From Epiperipatus broadwayi (Eukaryota > Onychophora > Udeonychophora > Euonychophora > Peripatidae), in NCBI GenBank assembly GCA_028023455.1, contig JAQFVV010006470.1, forward strand, positions 400,001 through 464,000: a DNA stretch of 64,000 nt, written 5' to 3'. This document shows, piece after piece, positions 30,906 to 41,486 of this stretch. The position numbers were made by a program, and so were the translations under genes. Numbering within the stretch: position 1 is the first letter of the stretch; every line of letters begins with the position of its first letter. A model generated the notes under the pieces. It did no database searches. It saw only the letters and a program-made list of their open reading frames with translations, and had not been told where the DNA came from.

Positions 30906-32337
30906 TATTGATGAGTAGGCAGTAGATAGAGATTTTATGCACAAGCCATCTGGAATCCATTGATTACTCTGTTTTGCTTAGAGTGGCACTACTGTATGGA
31001 GAGAGTTTTGCTATTTTAACAACGGTTATGAGCAAGCATGAAAGATAGTGATCATGTGACAATGAATATGACATGGGTTTCTTGGAATATGCCAAGATTT
31101 TTAAGGATTGGCCATTATACTTTTTTTAATCCATCTGGGAGATCTATCATAAATACATATTTTTTCTATCTTGTTGTGTAGAGATTGTCATATAGATTGA
31201 AAAAAAAACTTGGGTTACTCAGTGTGACCAACATTATTTTTTGTAAAAAATCTAAAGTGTATATCAAATAATAGAAACTGGTATGAGGTTGGTGATATTC
31301 AGCAAAGCTTGTTAAGAGCTTATTTGTGAGCTCTATATATAACATTTGTAAGTCAAGCTTATTAAATTAGGTCATGTGACATCTGACTTGATTTGTTTTT
31401 AATTTGTTGTAGTATTATGATGCTTTGATAGATTTAGCCATTACAATGCCTATGTAGTATTTATTTATCCAATATATTCAGTCTAATTTCTGAATTATTG
31501 CCAACATCACTGAGAAACCATGGAAATAAAAAAACATTGCATGTAATTCATTGGATATAACATACTACTTTAGCCATCATCTTTTAGGTTTTTTTTCACT
31601 ATTGGTCTATGGATCCCAAAAGCTTAATGTTTTCAATCAATGATAATTGACACAATCATACAATGTGAACTCGATTCAATATTTGTACAATTTGGTAACT
31701 TTTGTTTTATAACCATAGTTATCTTCATCATTTGCCAGGGATTGGTATTAGAAAGCCAAAAACACCAAAATGTCTAAATGATGAACTGGGCTAGCATCTA
31801 TATAAATATACAACTGAATTAACTTGGAATAAAAAACGTTATTGTGTTTTCATTTTGGGTTCATAATTTTATATATAATTGAAATTATGGTTGTTGAAGA
31901 TTTGGATTAGAACCATAGTTTTGTGCAATGCTCACAAATCCACATCTTGTCACTTTATGAATGACACAAGTTATAAACAAAATCTTGGGGTATTGGATGA
32001 GTAGCCACTAGATAATGATTTTCATGCATTCAAATTTCAATATCCATTGATTACTATGGCTTTCATTGGGTAATGCTACTGTATGAGCAGGCTTAATACT
32101 GTTATAACAGACTGTATATGCATAATAGAAGGTCTCTTGTGATGTATTAGTGATTGAACAGCATTCTGTTTAGAAATTCGTCTGACATAAATTTCAATAA
32201 TAAGTTTCTAATTTTTCTTTTTTATATTTTCCTTTTTTTATTCTCAAAAACATTGACATTATATACAAGGTGTGTCTTTTTTATTTCTTTATATATCTTA
32301 TATATTTTAATAAATCACCGAAGTTAATTATATATAT

Positions 32338-32736
32338 ATGTTCAACAGATGGCATTTTTATCAATATATATATGTTCAACAGATGGCGTTTTTACCAAAA
32401 CCACCGAACAAGTGTAAAATTTTTGTTTACATAAACGAAAAAAGAGTCAGAATTAACTACCTCTTTCATTTGCTCACCCCCAGATCAGCTGATTTCAAGC
32501 TGGTTTGCTCTCATCAGTGAGGGATAGAGTATAGAAACTAGATCTAAACACTGACTCTCAAGTGTTTATGCAAAACGTTTCTATCAGTTTGCAAGCATGA
32601 ATTTTTCAGACCGGTAAAGTCTTCAAACTCAGCCTAGCAAGCCAGATATTTATATGGGTCTGATATCAGTTCAGTATCACAACATAATCAAAGTCTCTGC
32701 AATATATATCATTGCAAGAAAACTTTAAAGGTACAT
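32338..32736. repeat. H3 repeat unit
   Basis: A TTCAACAGATGGC box occurs twice (32340, 32372), followed by AACCACCGAACAAGTGTAAA, the hammerhead at 32477-32523, and then a region ending with GGGTCTGATATCAGTTCAG like the flank of H1 units. Its first part (32372-32510) is repeated within the fold-back element at 32785-32925. A short frame (32338-32520) is not convincing as a gene. Confidence 0.7.
32477..32523 (-). ncRNA. Type I hammerhead ribozyme candidate (complete)
   Basis: Minus strand in order: CCCTCA (helix I, 5' strand), CTGATGA (C3-A9), GAGC, loop AAACCA, GCTT (helix II, four pairs with one G-U), GAA (G12-A14), ATC, loop AGCT, GAT (helix III, three pairs with A15.1-U16.1), C17, then TGGGGG pairing with CCCTCA over six pairs including one U-G. 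Every invariant position of the hammerhead is filled. Cleavage would fall between 32483 and 32482. Helix III is short but closed by a four-base loop, so a monomer might fold. This is the best structural RNA in the window. It sits in non-coding repeat H3. Confidence 0.75.
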
Positions 32737-32739
32737 TTA

Positions 32740-33026
32740 TGAAAAACAAAAACAAGTTATTCACGTAACTTGCTATCACTTGTTATTTATGTTCAACAGA
32801 TGGCATTTTTATCAAAACCACCGAACAAGTGTAAAATTTGTTTACATAAACGAAAAAAGAGTCAGAATTAACTACCTCTTTCATTTGCTCACCCCCAGAT
32901 CAGCTGATTTCAAGCTGGTTTGCATGTAAACAAATTTTACACTTGTTTGGTGGTTTTGGTAAAAACGACATCTATTGAACATAAATAACAAGTGATAGCA
33001 AGTTACGTGAATAACTTGTTTTTGTT

Positions 33027-33031
<5 letters not shown>
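32740..33031. mobile_element. Fold-back element flanked by TA
   Basis: Two arms of about 107 bp (TGAAAAACAAAAAC at the left, its reverse complement at the right) differ at about five positions and enclose a loop of about 75 bp. The element begins and ends TGAAAAAC...GTTTTTCA and is flanked by TA on each side, like a TA-targeting MITE. The loop carries the 3' half of the H3 hammerhead (GATCAGCTGATTTCAAGC), cut off where the right arm begins. Confidence 0.75.
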
Positions 33032-33085
<54 letters not shown>

Positions 33086-34006
33086 TTTAAACAACTTTTA
33101 ACTTCTTCTTGTTCTTTTTAAATTATAGCTCCAATAAAATATAAAATAAAAAAAACATAATAATAATAACACAAATAAAGAAAATATTAATTCATCACAA
33201 ATATATATATATATATATATATTCAAAAATATATATATATATATATAATATTCAAATAATACCACAGTATTATTACATCTACAAATATAATTATTTAACC
33301 CCTTCCCTATATTTAACTATTTCTTTTAAAATACCTTTATAATTTAATACTCTTCTTATATAATTTTATTATGAAAATTTTGATATAAGGCCATTAGAAT
33401 GGGTTAAAAAATTTAAAGAGAGAATAAAAAAGAGGAAGCATATATTGATTAGTATAAACCCATATTAAATAGAATGATAATAAATAAGAGTAAAAAATAA
33501 GATAATATTTGTTTGTTGATCATTTTTGTCAATTTATCAATTTTTTTCTCAAATGACTCCATGATACTCTTTCTTGTGTGGTACCTTCATTCTGTTTTAT
33601 TACATTCATTATTTTTTACCTGTTTTATTTGAATAGAGTGTTCAACTAATTAAAAACATTCAGTCCTCTCTGACATAACAATCCCCAATAATAACATGAC
33701 TTATCTCCCAGTGAGTCAGATAGATCCAAGACCTTTCTATCAAACTATCATTCCCATTTACATTCCCATTACAGTTATTAAGTGCATATAGCCACAGACT
33801 ACATATAATACTTCTTTCTACGCCCCTATCTACACCTAGCTCTCCATGTCTCTTTCAAAATAAGCACAACCTACACTCACATGAAATATTATTTTGTAAT
33901 ATTTTATTTATTATAGGGTTTATTTATTTTCATGATCGTAAGTTTATTCTTTACAAAAAAATCTCTTAATTTATTTATTTTATATACTGATTTAATTCAT
34001 AACTAA

Positions 34007-34060
<54 letters not shown>

Positions 34061-34068
34061 TATATTAG

Positions 34069-34108
<40 letters not shown>

Positions 34109-35467
34109 GTTAATTTTTTCACTTTATTTTATTATTATATCTCAAAAGAAACCATTTTATTTTATTTCATTTGTTTATCTTTATTTCCATTCTCATAAAC
34201 CATGTACAATAATGTTTTGTCCTACCTAAAAGTTCATAGTTAGTATAAACCTTAAACCCTCCTTACCTTTGTCTGATGATACTTTTAAGTTTGTTACATA
34301 TATGCTCAAACTATTCTCTTTCTTTTTAGCACATATTTTTATTAAAAAAATTTCATCACTCTAGCAGGGTTAATATTTAAATGTGTGTGCATATATGTAT
34401 ATTTTTTTTTATTCTGTCAGTATTTACAGTATTAATTACTAATTTACTGTTCTCATCTTTGCCTTTTAATTTTACTATTTCTATTCATTCCACTCCCTTT
34501 TCGTCCCTTTTCTTTATGTTTTACTGCTGAATCATATTTATTTTTAGATTCAAGATTATCATTTGTGTCAGCAACATTATCTGGTTCAGGTTTATTTTCT
34601 GTATTTGAGCTATTTAATTACGTGCACGTATTTGCGCTTTCCTATTTACTTTTCTTTTTATCTAATTTATCTTTATTTTATGAAAATAAATATTTATTAT
34701 CATGATTACTTAGGCATATACAACAAAATCAGAAGTAACATAAGAAATAGCATAAAATGTGTTAAACTATAACAAAGGATTTTAAAATGCCACAATCATT
34801 TATGCAGATTATGCATTTAAACTAGAATGATAATTGACTGTTTTGCTAATATTCAATTTCCTAATCATTTATTTAAACCATGTTTTATATATTATAATTA
34901 TCTGCAAATATATGTTAGATCTAATAAAATTCTTTTCTGATTCCAAGCTATACTTTGGTGAATAACTAAATCACTAATGAAGTTAACCCTGAGAGTAAGT
35001 CGTTTAATGTCTCTTTTGTTATTCCTCTTTGGTATCCAGACATATTTTATGTATAGCTAGTCTGAAAAGTAATTTTGTTATAGTTCATCAATAGTTCAAA
35101 CATATCCAGTCATGTATAAAATTTATCTTTGATCCATGGATGCAGTTTATTTAATTGCTACTCAAAACCAAGATCATGAAATAATAATTTAGCATCACAA
35201 TCCATCCAATTGCAATTGACATTCAATGATTGGGCTAGTTTAATTTTTGTCATATGTATTGCCAAGTGTGACTTTAATTGATTAATAGATTAGTCTTGTA
35301 TACATTCCAATACAATAGCTCCTAATTATTATAAGCTATCCAATGCAGGTTAATTTCTTTTTATATCTACACCAATCCATTACAATTGGCTTCCTCACTT
35401 GCGACATTGATAAAATAATCCAAATCCTGAGATACCTTACAATGGAAAAGTTATCATATATATATAT
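33032..35467. other. No gene seen; several TA arrays
   Basis: TA arrays lie at 33032-33081, 33201-33222, 34015-34056 and 34070-34104. The last two enclose a short palindrome (TTCTAATATATA and its complement). No coding signal. Confidence 0.5.
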
Positions 35468-37526
35468 TATAACGATCGAAATGGAAGTGAAGATCGAATC
35501 TAACCGCAAAAACAATATCTGCACTGCAAGGGCGCCATCTAGGCATTTGAGCCTAGAAAAATTTATAAAGTAGGCAGATACGCGCTGTTAAGATTCCACT
35601 TTATTTAAATATTCCGATCGTTAGCCCAAGTCACTAACTCAGTGGAGACGCAGAGATAAAAATCTATATCTTAATTTATATCTTAAATATCAATAAATAA
35701 AAGCCACAGCCAGAAATTACCACATAAAAATATTTATTTACGCACATATAAAATAACATTTAAATTTTGAGGAATAAGTTTAACATTTTCGATTTTTATA
35801 TTAACTTTTAATTTTACATTTAACTAAGTTTCAATGAGTTTAATATTTTATTTAGCTAGTCAAGTATGAATAGACTACATAGATCTGCATTTGAAAAGAA
35901 AATATTGTTCCCTGATTCAATCTTAGGCCACAAATTTCGCAACCAAACTGGCGCCAATCCATCTGATACATTCATGTATTCAATGTAGCATGATACAACA
36001 ACACAAAATACTATACCGTCAGGAAAGTACATCTGAACAGTAAGTAGAATTAGAGAAGACATTGACTCTCCACCAACAGGAATGTCACATCTGTTGGCAA
36101 GTAGAACAATAAACAAAAAACTCCATAGGAATGGACTGTGGTCTTCTTCTGACTTACAAACCCATCCATAGGCAAACAGAGGGTGTGTGGCGTATATCTA
36201 TAATCCTGCCCGTAGCGGACCTCATATTACATCTACAATTACACAAATATATCCAATCCATTGAACCAATTCAACTACGAAATGAATAACCTAAGATTAC
36301 CCTCCCTTAATATAACTTTACAAAACTATATAGCCATTCACGCCCGACTTAAATTTAACATTTAAATACGTTCGCACAGAATATTTTTATCAATTTGCTT
36401 TTAAAATGTTGAGTATAGATCGGCTGCACAGATTCCACGCTCAAAAACATTCCAAATTAAACACAACCAATCAAAATACAAAGTCATCGATAAACGTCAC
36501 TTGCATAGGGAATATACAAATCCCATTAGCATTCATCGTAAGATGCTTGCAGTGATATCGTTGACATATATTCTAATCGAATGTGAAAACCATAACATTA
36601 TCAACCGCTAACGAATCTATGCAACGTCTATACCCAACCTAAATTTGATCATTTAAAATTTAAACAATAAACAATTTATACAATAAGAAAGAAAAAAAAT
36701 GGAAATGATTTTTATCAATCGGAAAACATATAAAATTAAACATTATTAATTTGATTTAAAAACTTACAAAAGTCAGATAAGAGTCCGTTTTAACATTTAA
36801 GTTGGCTTGTTTATTAATTTGTAAAACTTGACAAAAGTTCGTAATTGATTTTAATAATTGTTAATTTCATATAGCTTATGGTAGAAGAGTCCAGGTTTCT
36901 GCCTTTAATTCCCGTGACGCCTCCATTGGAAGATAATGTCCTGGAGATGGCAATAGCTGGTTCAAGGTATTACAGTCTTTTCATTTTTCTTTTAAATAGA
37001 GAGTGTGGTATGTGCGTCCTACCGCCTCTCAAACACACAACGCTGGAACTGCCCGAAAAAACTGTATTTCCCTTTTTATATTATCCACACGGCTTCAATT
37101 AACAAAACGTCACTAATCCATCATTTTCATTAGGGTCCGAGCCAAGGCTTAGTGCTTCCATTGGTCAAGCTAATTTCTCTTTATTTTCCTATCTATCTTT
37201 CATCAGACCATTTTAATTATACAAGAGCCCACGGCTAGCTTGCTTTTCAAACAATTTATAAACAATCATTTCCAATTACAGATTACAAGAATTAATTAAT
37301 ACCTGTTTTTATTTTTAAATCTTGTACTTTTTTTATAAAAAAGTACGTTCAAATACTTATTTATTTGTTTTTTTTTTAAAAAAATATTTTTAAAGTTTGA
37401 CATCTGTGCGAATGTATATATGTTTAACAAACATTTTAATTTTAGCGTTTAGTTTTTTACTTTTATTTGCGAACTTTTAAGTTTTTATTTTAAATTAATG
37501 TAACGACATATTTATATATCGTTACA
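35468..37526 (+). mobile_element. Solo-LTR-like element, copy B
   Basis: It starts TATAACGATCG after a TA run and ends ATATCGTTACA before ATATAT. It aligns with copy A along its length at roughly 85-90 percent by eye. It has no coding capacity. It is the left arm of a 4.2 kb inverted pair with copy C. Confidence 0.75.
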
Positions 37527-37538
37527 ATATATATATAT
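37527..37538. repeat. 12 bp ATATATATATAT spacer between LTR copies B and C
   Basis: Only six AT units separate the GTTACA end of B from the TGTAAT start of C, so both insertions appear to share one TA target. Confidence 0.85.
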
Positions 37539-38771
37539 TGTAATGGTGTATATAAATATGCCATTACATTAATTTAAAATAAAAACTTTTAAGTTCGCAA
37601 ACACAGAGGCAAAACTTTAAAAAGTATTTATTTTTTTTAATAAATGAAAAAAGTGTTTGAACATATTTTTTTATAAAAAAAGTACAAGATGTAAAGATAA
37701 AATATTTTTGTAAAAAAATTATATATTTTTGTAAATGGAAATGATTGTTTTATAAATTAATTCAAAAGAAAACTAGCCCTTGGGCCTCTTATATAATTAA
37801 AAAGTCAGAGGAAAGATATAGATTGGAATAAAAAGAATTAGCTTGACCTATGGAAGCACCAAGCCTCAGCTCAGAACCTAATGGAATTGATGGATTAGTG
37901 ATGATATGTTCATTGAATCCAGAAGATGATTATAAAAGGAAAAATATTGAAAATTAAAACAGTTCCAGACAGTTGCAGCTTGATTGTTTTTGGAGAGGTG
38001 TGATAGGATGCACATATCACTCTCTCTCAATTATTTAAAAATGAAATGACTGTGATACCGAAATGGAACCAGCTAAGGCTACCTCCAGAATATCAGACCA
38101 GTCTTCCAATGGGGACATCGTGGGAATTGGCACCAAGAATCTTAACTCTTCTACTGTAATCTATTGAACTGAACAATTTTAAAATTTAAAAGTAATTAAG
38201 AACTTTCATCAAGATTTGATGAGTTTAATAAAGAAGCTAAATCTAATTTTTGTAAAATGAACTATAATCTGACTTTTCCAAATCAATTATTAATGTTAAT
38301 TTTAATATATTTAAGTTTGCTAAAAAATCACTTCCATTTTTATTTTTTTTATTTATATTAATATTTATTGGTATAAATTAATTAAATGCTTTAAATTTAA
38401 GTTGAGTATTAATGCTTGCATTTATTCATCCATGTGTAATTATGTTTTTGTTTTCATATTTGATTAAAATATATAGACATTCAGTAAATAATGATATCAT
38501 ACATTGAATATCTAAAATGTATTTATTCAGATGTCTTTTTAGTTATTGGTGTCAATGCAGCATCTTATGATGAATGCCATTGGGTTTCTTGTGAATTCCC
38601 TCTGCAATTACATCAATTACTTTATATTTTGATGATTTATGTTTATTTTGAGATATTTTTGAGTGGGTAATCTATGTAGCCAATCTATACTTAACATTAA
38701 AAAACAAACTTTTATAAAATTCATCTGTGTGAATTTATATAAATGTTAAATTTAAGTCGGGCATGAATGGC

Positions 38772-38803
<32 letters not shown>

Positions 38804-39698
38804 GTTATATTAATTAATTAGTGGAGTGTAATCTTAGGTTATTTGTTTCGTAGTTATATTGGGTCAATGGATTGGATATATTGGTGTAATTAGTAGATGT
38901 AATATGAGGTTCGCTATGTGCAGGATCTCCATTATACACCACACACCTCTTTTTGCCTATGGAATGGAATTTTAAGATGGAAAAACACAGTCCCTTCCTA
39001 TGGACTGTTTTTATTGTTCTTCTTGTCATACAGATGTAACATTACTGTATTGGACAAGTGTTAATATCTTATCTCGCCATACTATTAAAAAGTACATTCC
39101 TGACAGTATGATATTTTGTGCTGTTGTATTTCATGCTACATTGAATACATCAATGTATCAGATGGATTGACACTGGTTTGACTGCAAACTTTTGGCCTAA
39201 TTTTAAATAAGGGATAGAATATTTTCTTTTCGTATGCAAATCTATGTAGTTTATTCATAGACAATCTTAAAATAAATATAAATTCATCTGTGAGGATGAT
39301 TTAAAATTTTAAAATAATAATTTAAACTAAAAGTTAATGTTAAAATCGAAAATAATAATGTTATTTCTCTAAATTTAAAATGATTCAAAATTTATATGTG
39401 CATAAATAAATGTTGTTTGTGTGTTAATTACTGGCAGTGGCTTATTATTTTTTTTTTTTTAGATATTAATATATTTTTAGAATATAAATCTTTATTAAAA
39501 CTTATATAAAATGTTTTAAATCTCTGCTACTCCCTGAGGTAGTGACTTGGGCTAACGGTGTAAATATTTAAATAAAATGAAATCTTAACAGTGCGTATCT
39601 GCCTACTTTATAAATTTTCTAGGTTCAAATGTCTAGATGGCACCCTTGTAGTGCAGATATGGTTAGTCTGTATCTTCCACTTCTCCCCAACTGTTATA
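37539..39698 (-). mobile_element. Solo-LTR-like element, copy C (inverted)
   Basis: Reverse complement of the same family. It starts TGTAATGGTG and ends CAACTGTTATA before a TA run. It is more diverged from A and B than they are from each other (many indels, for example near 38500-38800, and an inserted TA array at 38777-38798), so it is probably the oldest of the three. Confidence 0.72.
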
Positions 39699-39730
39699 AT
39701 ATATATATATATACAATATTTAAAGGTTAT

Positions 39731-39820
39731 AAAAATATATATCTATAACCTTCACTTAGAAGCGCTTTCAAGATAGCTGAAAGCGCTTCTAAGTGACGGT
39801 TATAGATATATTTTTATAAA
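39731..39820. repeat. Long hairpin
   Basis: Arms 39731-39770 and 39778-39820 pair almost perfectly (core AGAAGCGCTTTCA) around a 7 bp loop. It lies 30 bp outside LTR copy C. No function assigned. Confidence 0.85.
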
Positions 39821-41442
39821 CTTTTGAGTACTGTATTTTTTTATATTTATTTATAATTTTATGTATATTATTTTAAAGAAATAGAGACATCGATTTGTAT
39901 TATTATATATATATACAAAATATTAAAAATAGGGGTTATGAGTAAAATTCAAAACACTAAAAGTTTATAATTTTTAAAATACGAATTTAAAATATTTAAA
40001 GAGATCAATGAATGAAAAACAAATGGACACATATATTAGTTAAATAAGAAAACAAAATTATAAAAGTAAATCACATTACTGTAACTTTTTTATTTTTGGA
40101 TAATACTACGTATCGTTAAAAACATTCTTCCAACTTCCTGTATACTGTAGTGTGAAGAGCCATATTAAGAAAATTTTATTATAATATATGCCCATAACCA
40201 CATCTTGAATAAAATAGATCAATCCATGCTTATAATTTTGAAATATTAAAAGCTTATAACTTCCAAAACACAAATTTTACTACAATATAGGTCCATAGAC
40301 ACATATCGAAATAATGTAAATGTTGAATAAACGTAAAAAAAAACAAAAACAATCAAAACACATTACTTTTACACTTAATAATAAATCAGATTTTATCTTA
40401 AAATTAGTTGAAAGAATATTTTTTTCAAATAAATAATATTAATTTTACAATTAATAAAAAACAATAAATTGGATTTTTTTATCACTGTGAGTACTGTTGT
40501 TTGTGTTACTTCTCATAGATAAAGTTAGTATTCTTCATATTTATCAATTTCAAGAACCCATCATGAGATCACATGTGAATATCGATATTTTTATGTTCTT
40601 TTTTTCTAACTATATATAACAAAGTAAACACACAACATTACAATTTCTTTATGGTAAAAGAAAATCGGATTAATTGTAAAATTACTATGGTTGATTTCAA
40701 CAAATTTTATACATTTTTTTTCTTTCAGCTGTCAAATTTAGAAGATTTATAAGCATTTGGTATTTCAAAATTAAAACATGGTTTGAACAATTGTATATTA
40801 TTTCAACATGTGGTTATAAGAATATATTGTAATTAAATTCATATTTTAGAATGTTATATGCTTTTAGTATTTTTAAATTATAAGCTCTGTTTAATCAGAC
40901 TTCTGCTAATTTTTGGCATACTTTGTATTGTCAAAAACATCCTTTAGCCGTTTAGAATACATCAGTATGAAGTTATGTTATTTTTGTAATAAAATTTATA
41001 TTTTAGAAGGTATAAGCATTTACTATTTCAAAGTTATAGCTTGATTTGATCAATGTAATGATATTTAACATGTGGTTATGTGCACTTATTGTCATAAAAT
41101 TTGTATCTTAGAAGTTATAAGCATTTAGTATTTCAAAATTATAAGCTTGGTTTGATCGGACTGTTTTAGATTGTGTTCTCTGCCATTTTGAATTCTAAGG
41201 ACCACCCAAAACAACCACTGACACATCCCTATGACACCATGCACATCATTTGATATCATTTACTTCTTGGATTTCTCAGCAGTGGTTATGGTAATCATTA
41301 GAATTCAAAATGATGGAGGTTGCATTCTAAATTATCATCTTATAATTATCTGTGTGTGTATGTAAAATAATAAATTTCCTCCGACCAACAATAAATATAT
41401 TGTATGTACATTTTAAATTATAATAATGAGTATTAGTTTAAA

Positions 41443-41448
<6 letters not shown>
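39821..41448. repeat. Degenerate tandem repeat family, both orientations; no gene
   Basis: A box like TATAAGCATTTAGTATTTC, followed by AAAATTATAAGCTTGGTTTG, recurs about every 110-130 bp at 40745, 40870, 41010 and 41120. Inverted relatives (CACTAAAAGTTTATAATTTT, ATATTAAAAGCTTATAACTT) lie at 39955 and 40245. No coding frame. Confidence 0.55.

Positions 41449-41481
<33 letters not shown>
41449..41481. repeat. (TA)n array next to an LTR-like start
   Basis: TA array followed directly by TGTAATGAGC, the same kind of junction as at the other LTR ends. Confidence 0.9.

Positions 41482-41486
<5 letters not shown>

Larger units (their letters stand above)
29746..32110. repeat. H1 repeat array (453 bp unit, mixed orientation)
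   Basis: Units at about 29746-30195 and 30196-30655 run in tandem (motif on the minus strand). A third partial unit starts at 30656 and joins an inverted unit at 30720-31060 (motif on plus). Two strongly decayed copies follow: about 31430-31790 (minus) and 31790-32110 (plus). They are recognised from a TATTGGATGAGTAG-like box and ATCCATTGATTACT. Every unit starts with TAAAATAGGCAAA and TCTCTCCATA boxes. Nothing in them looks coding. The two best tandem copies have their predicted cleavage sites 453 bp apart. Confidence 0.8.
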
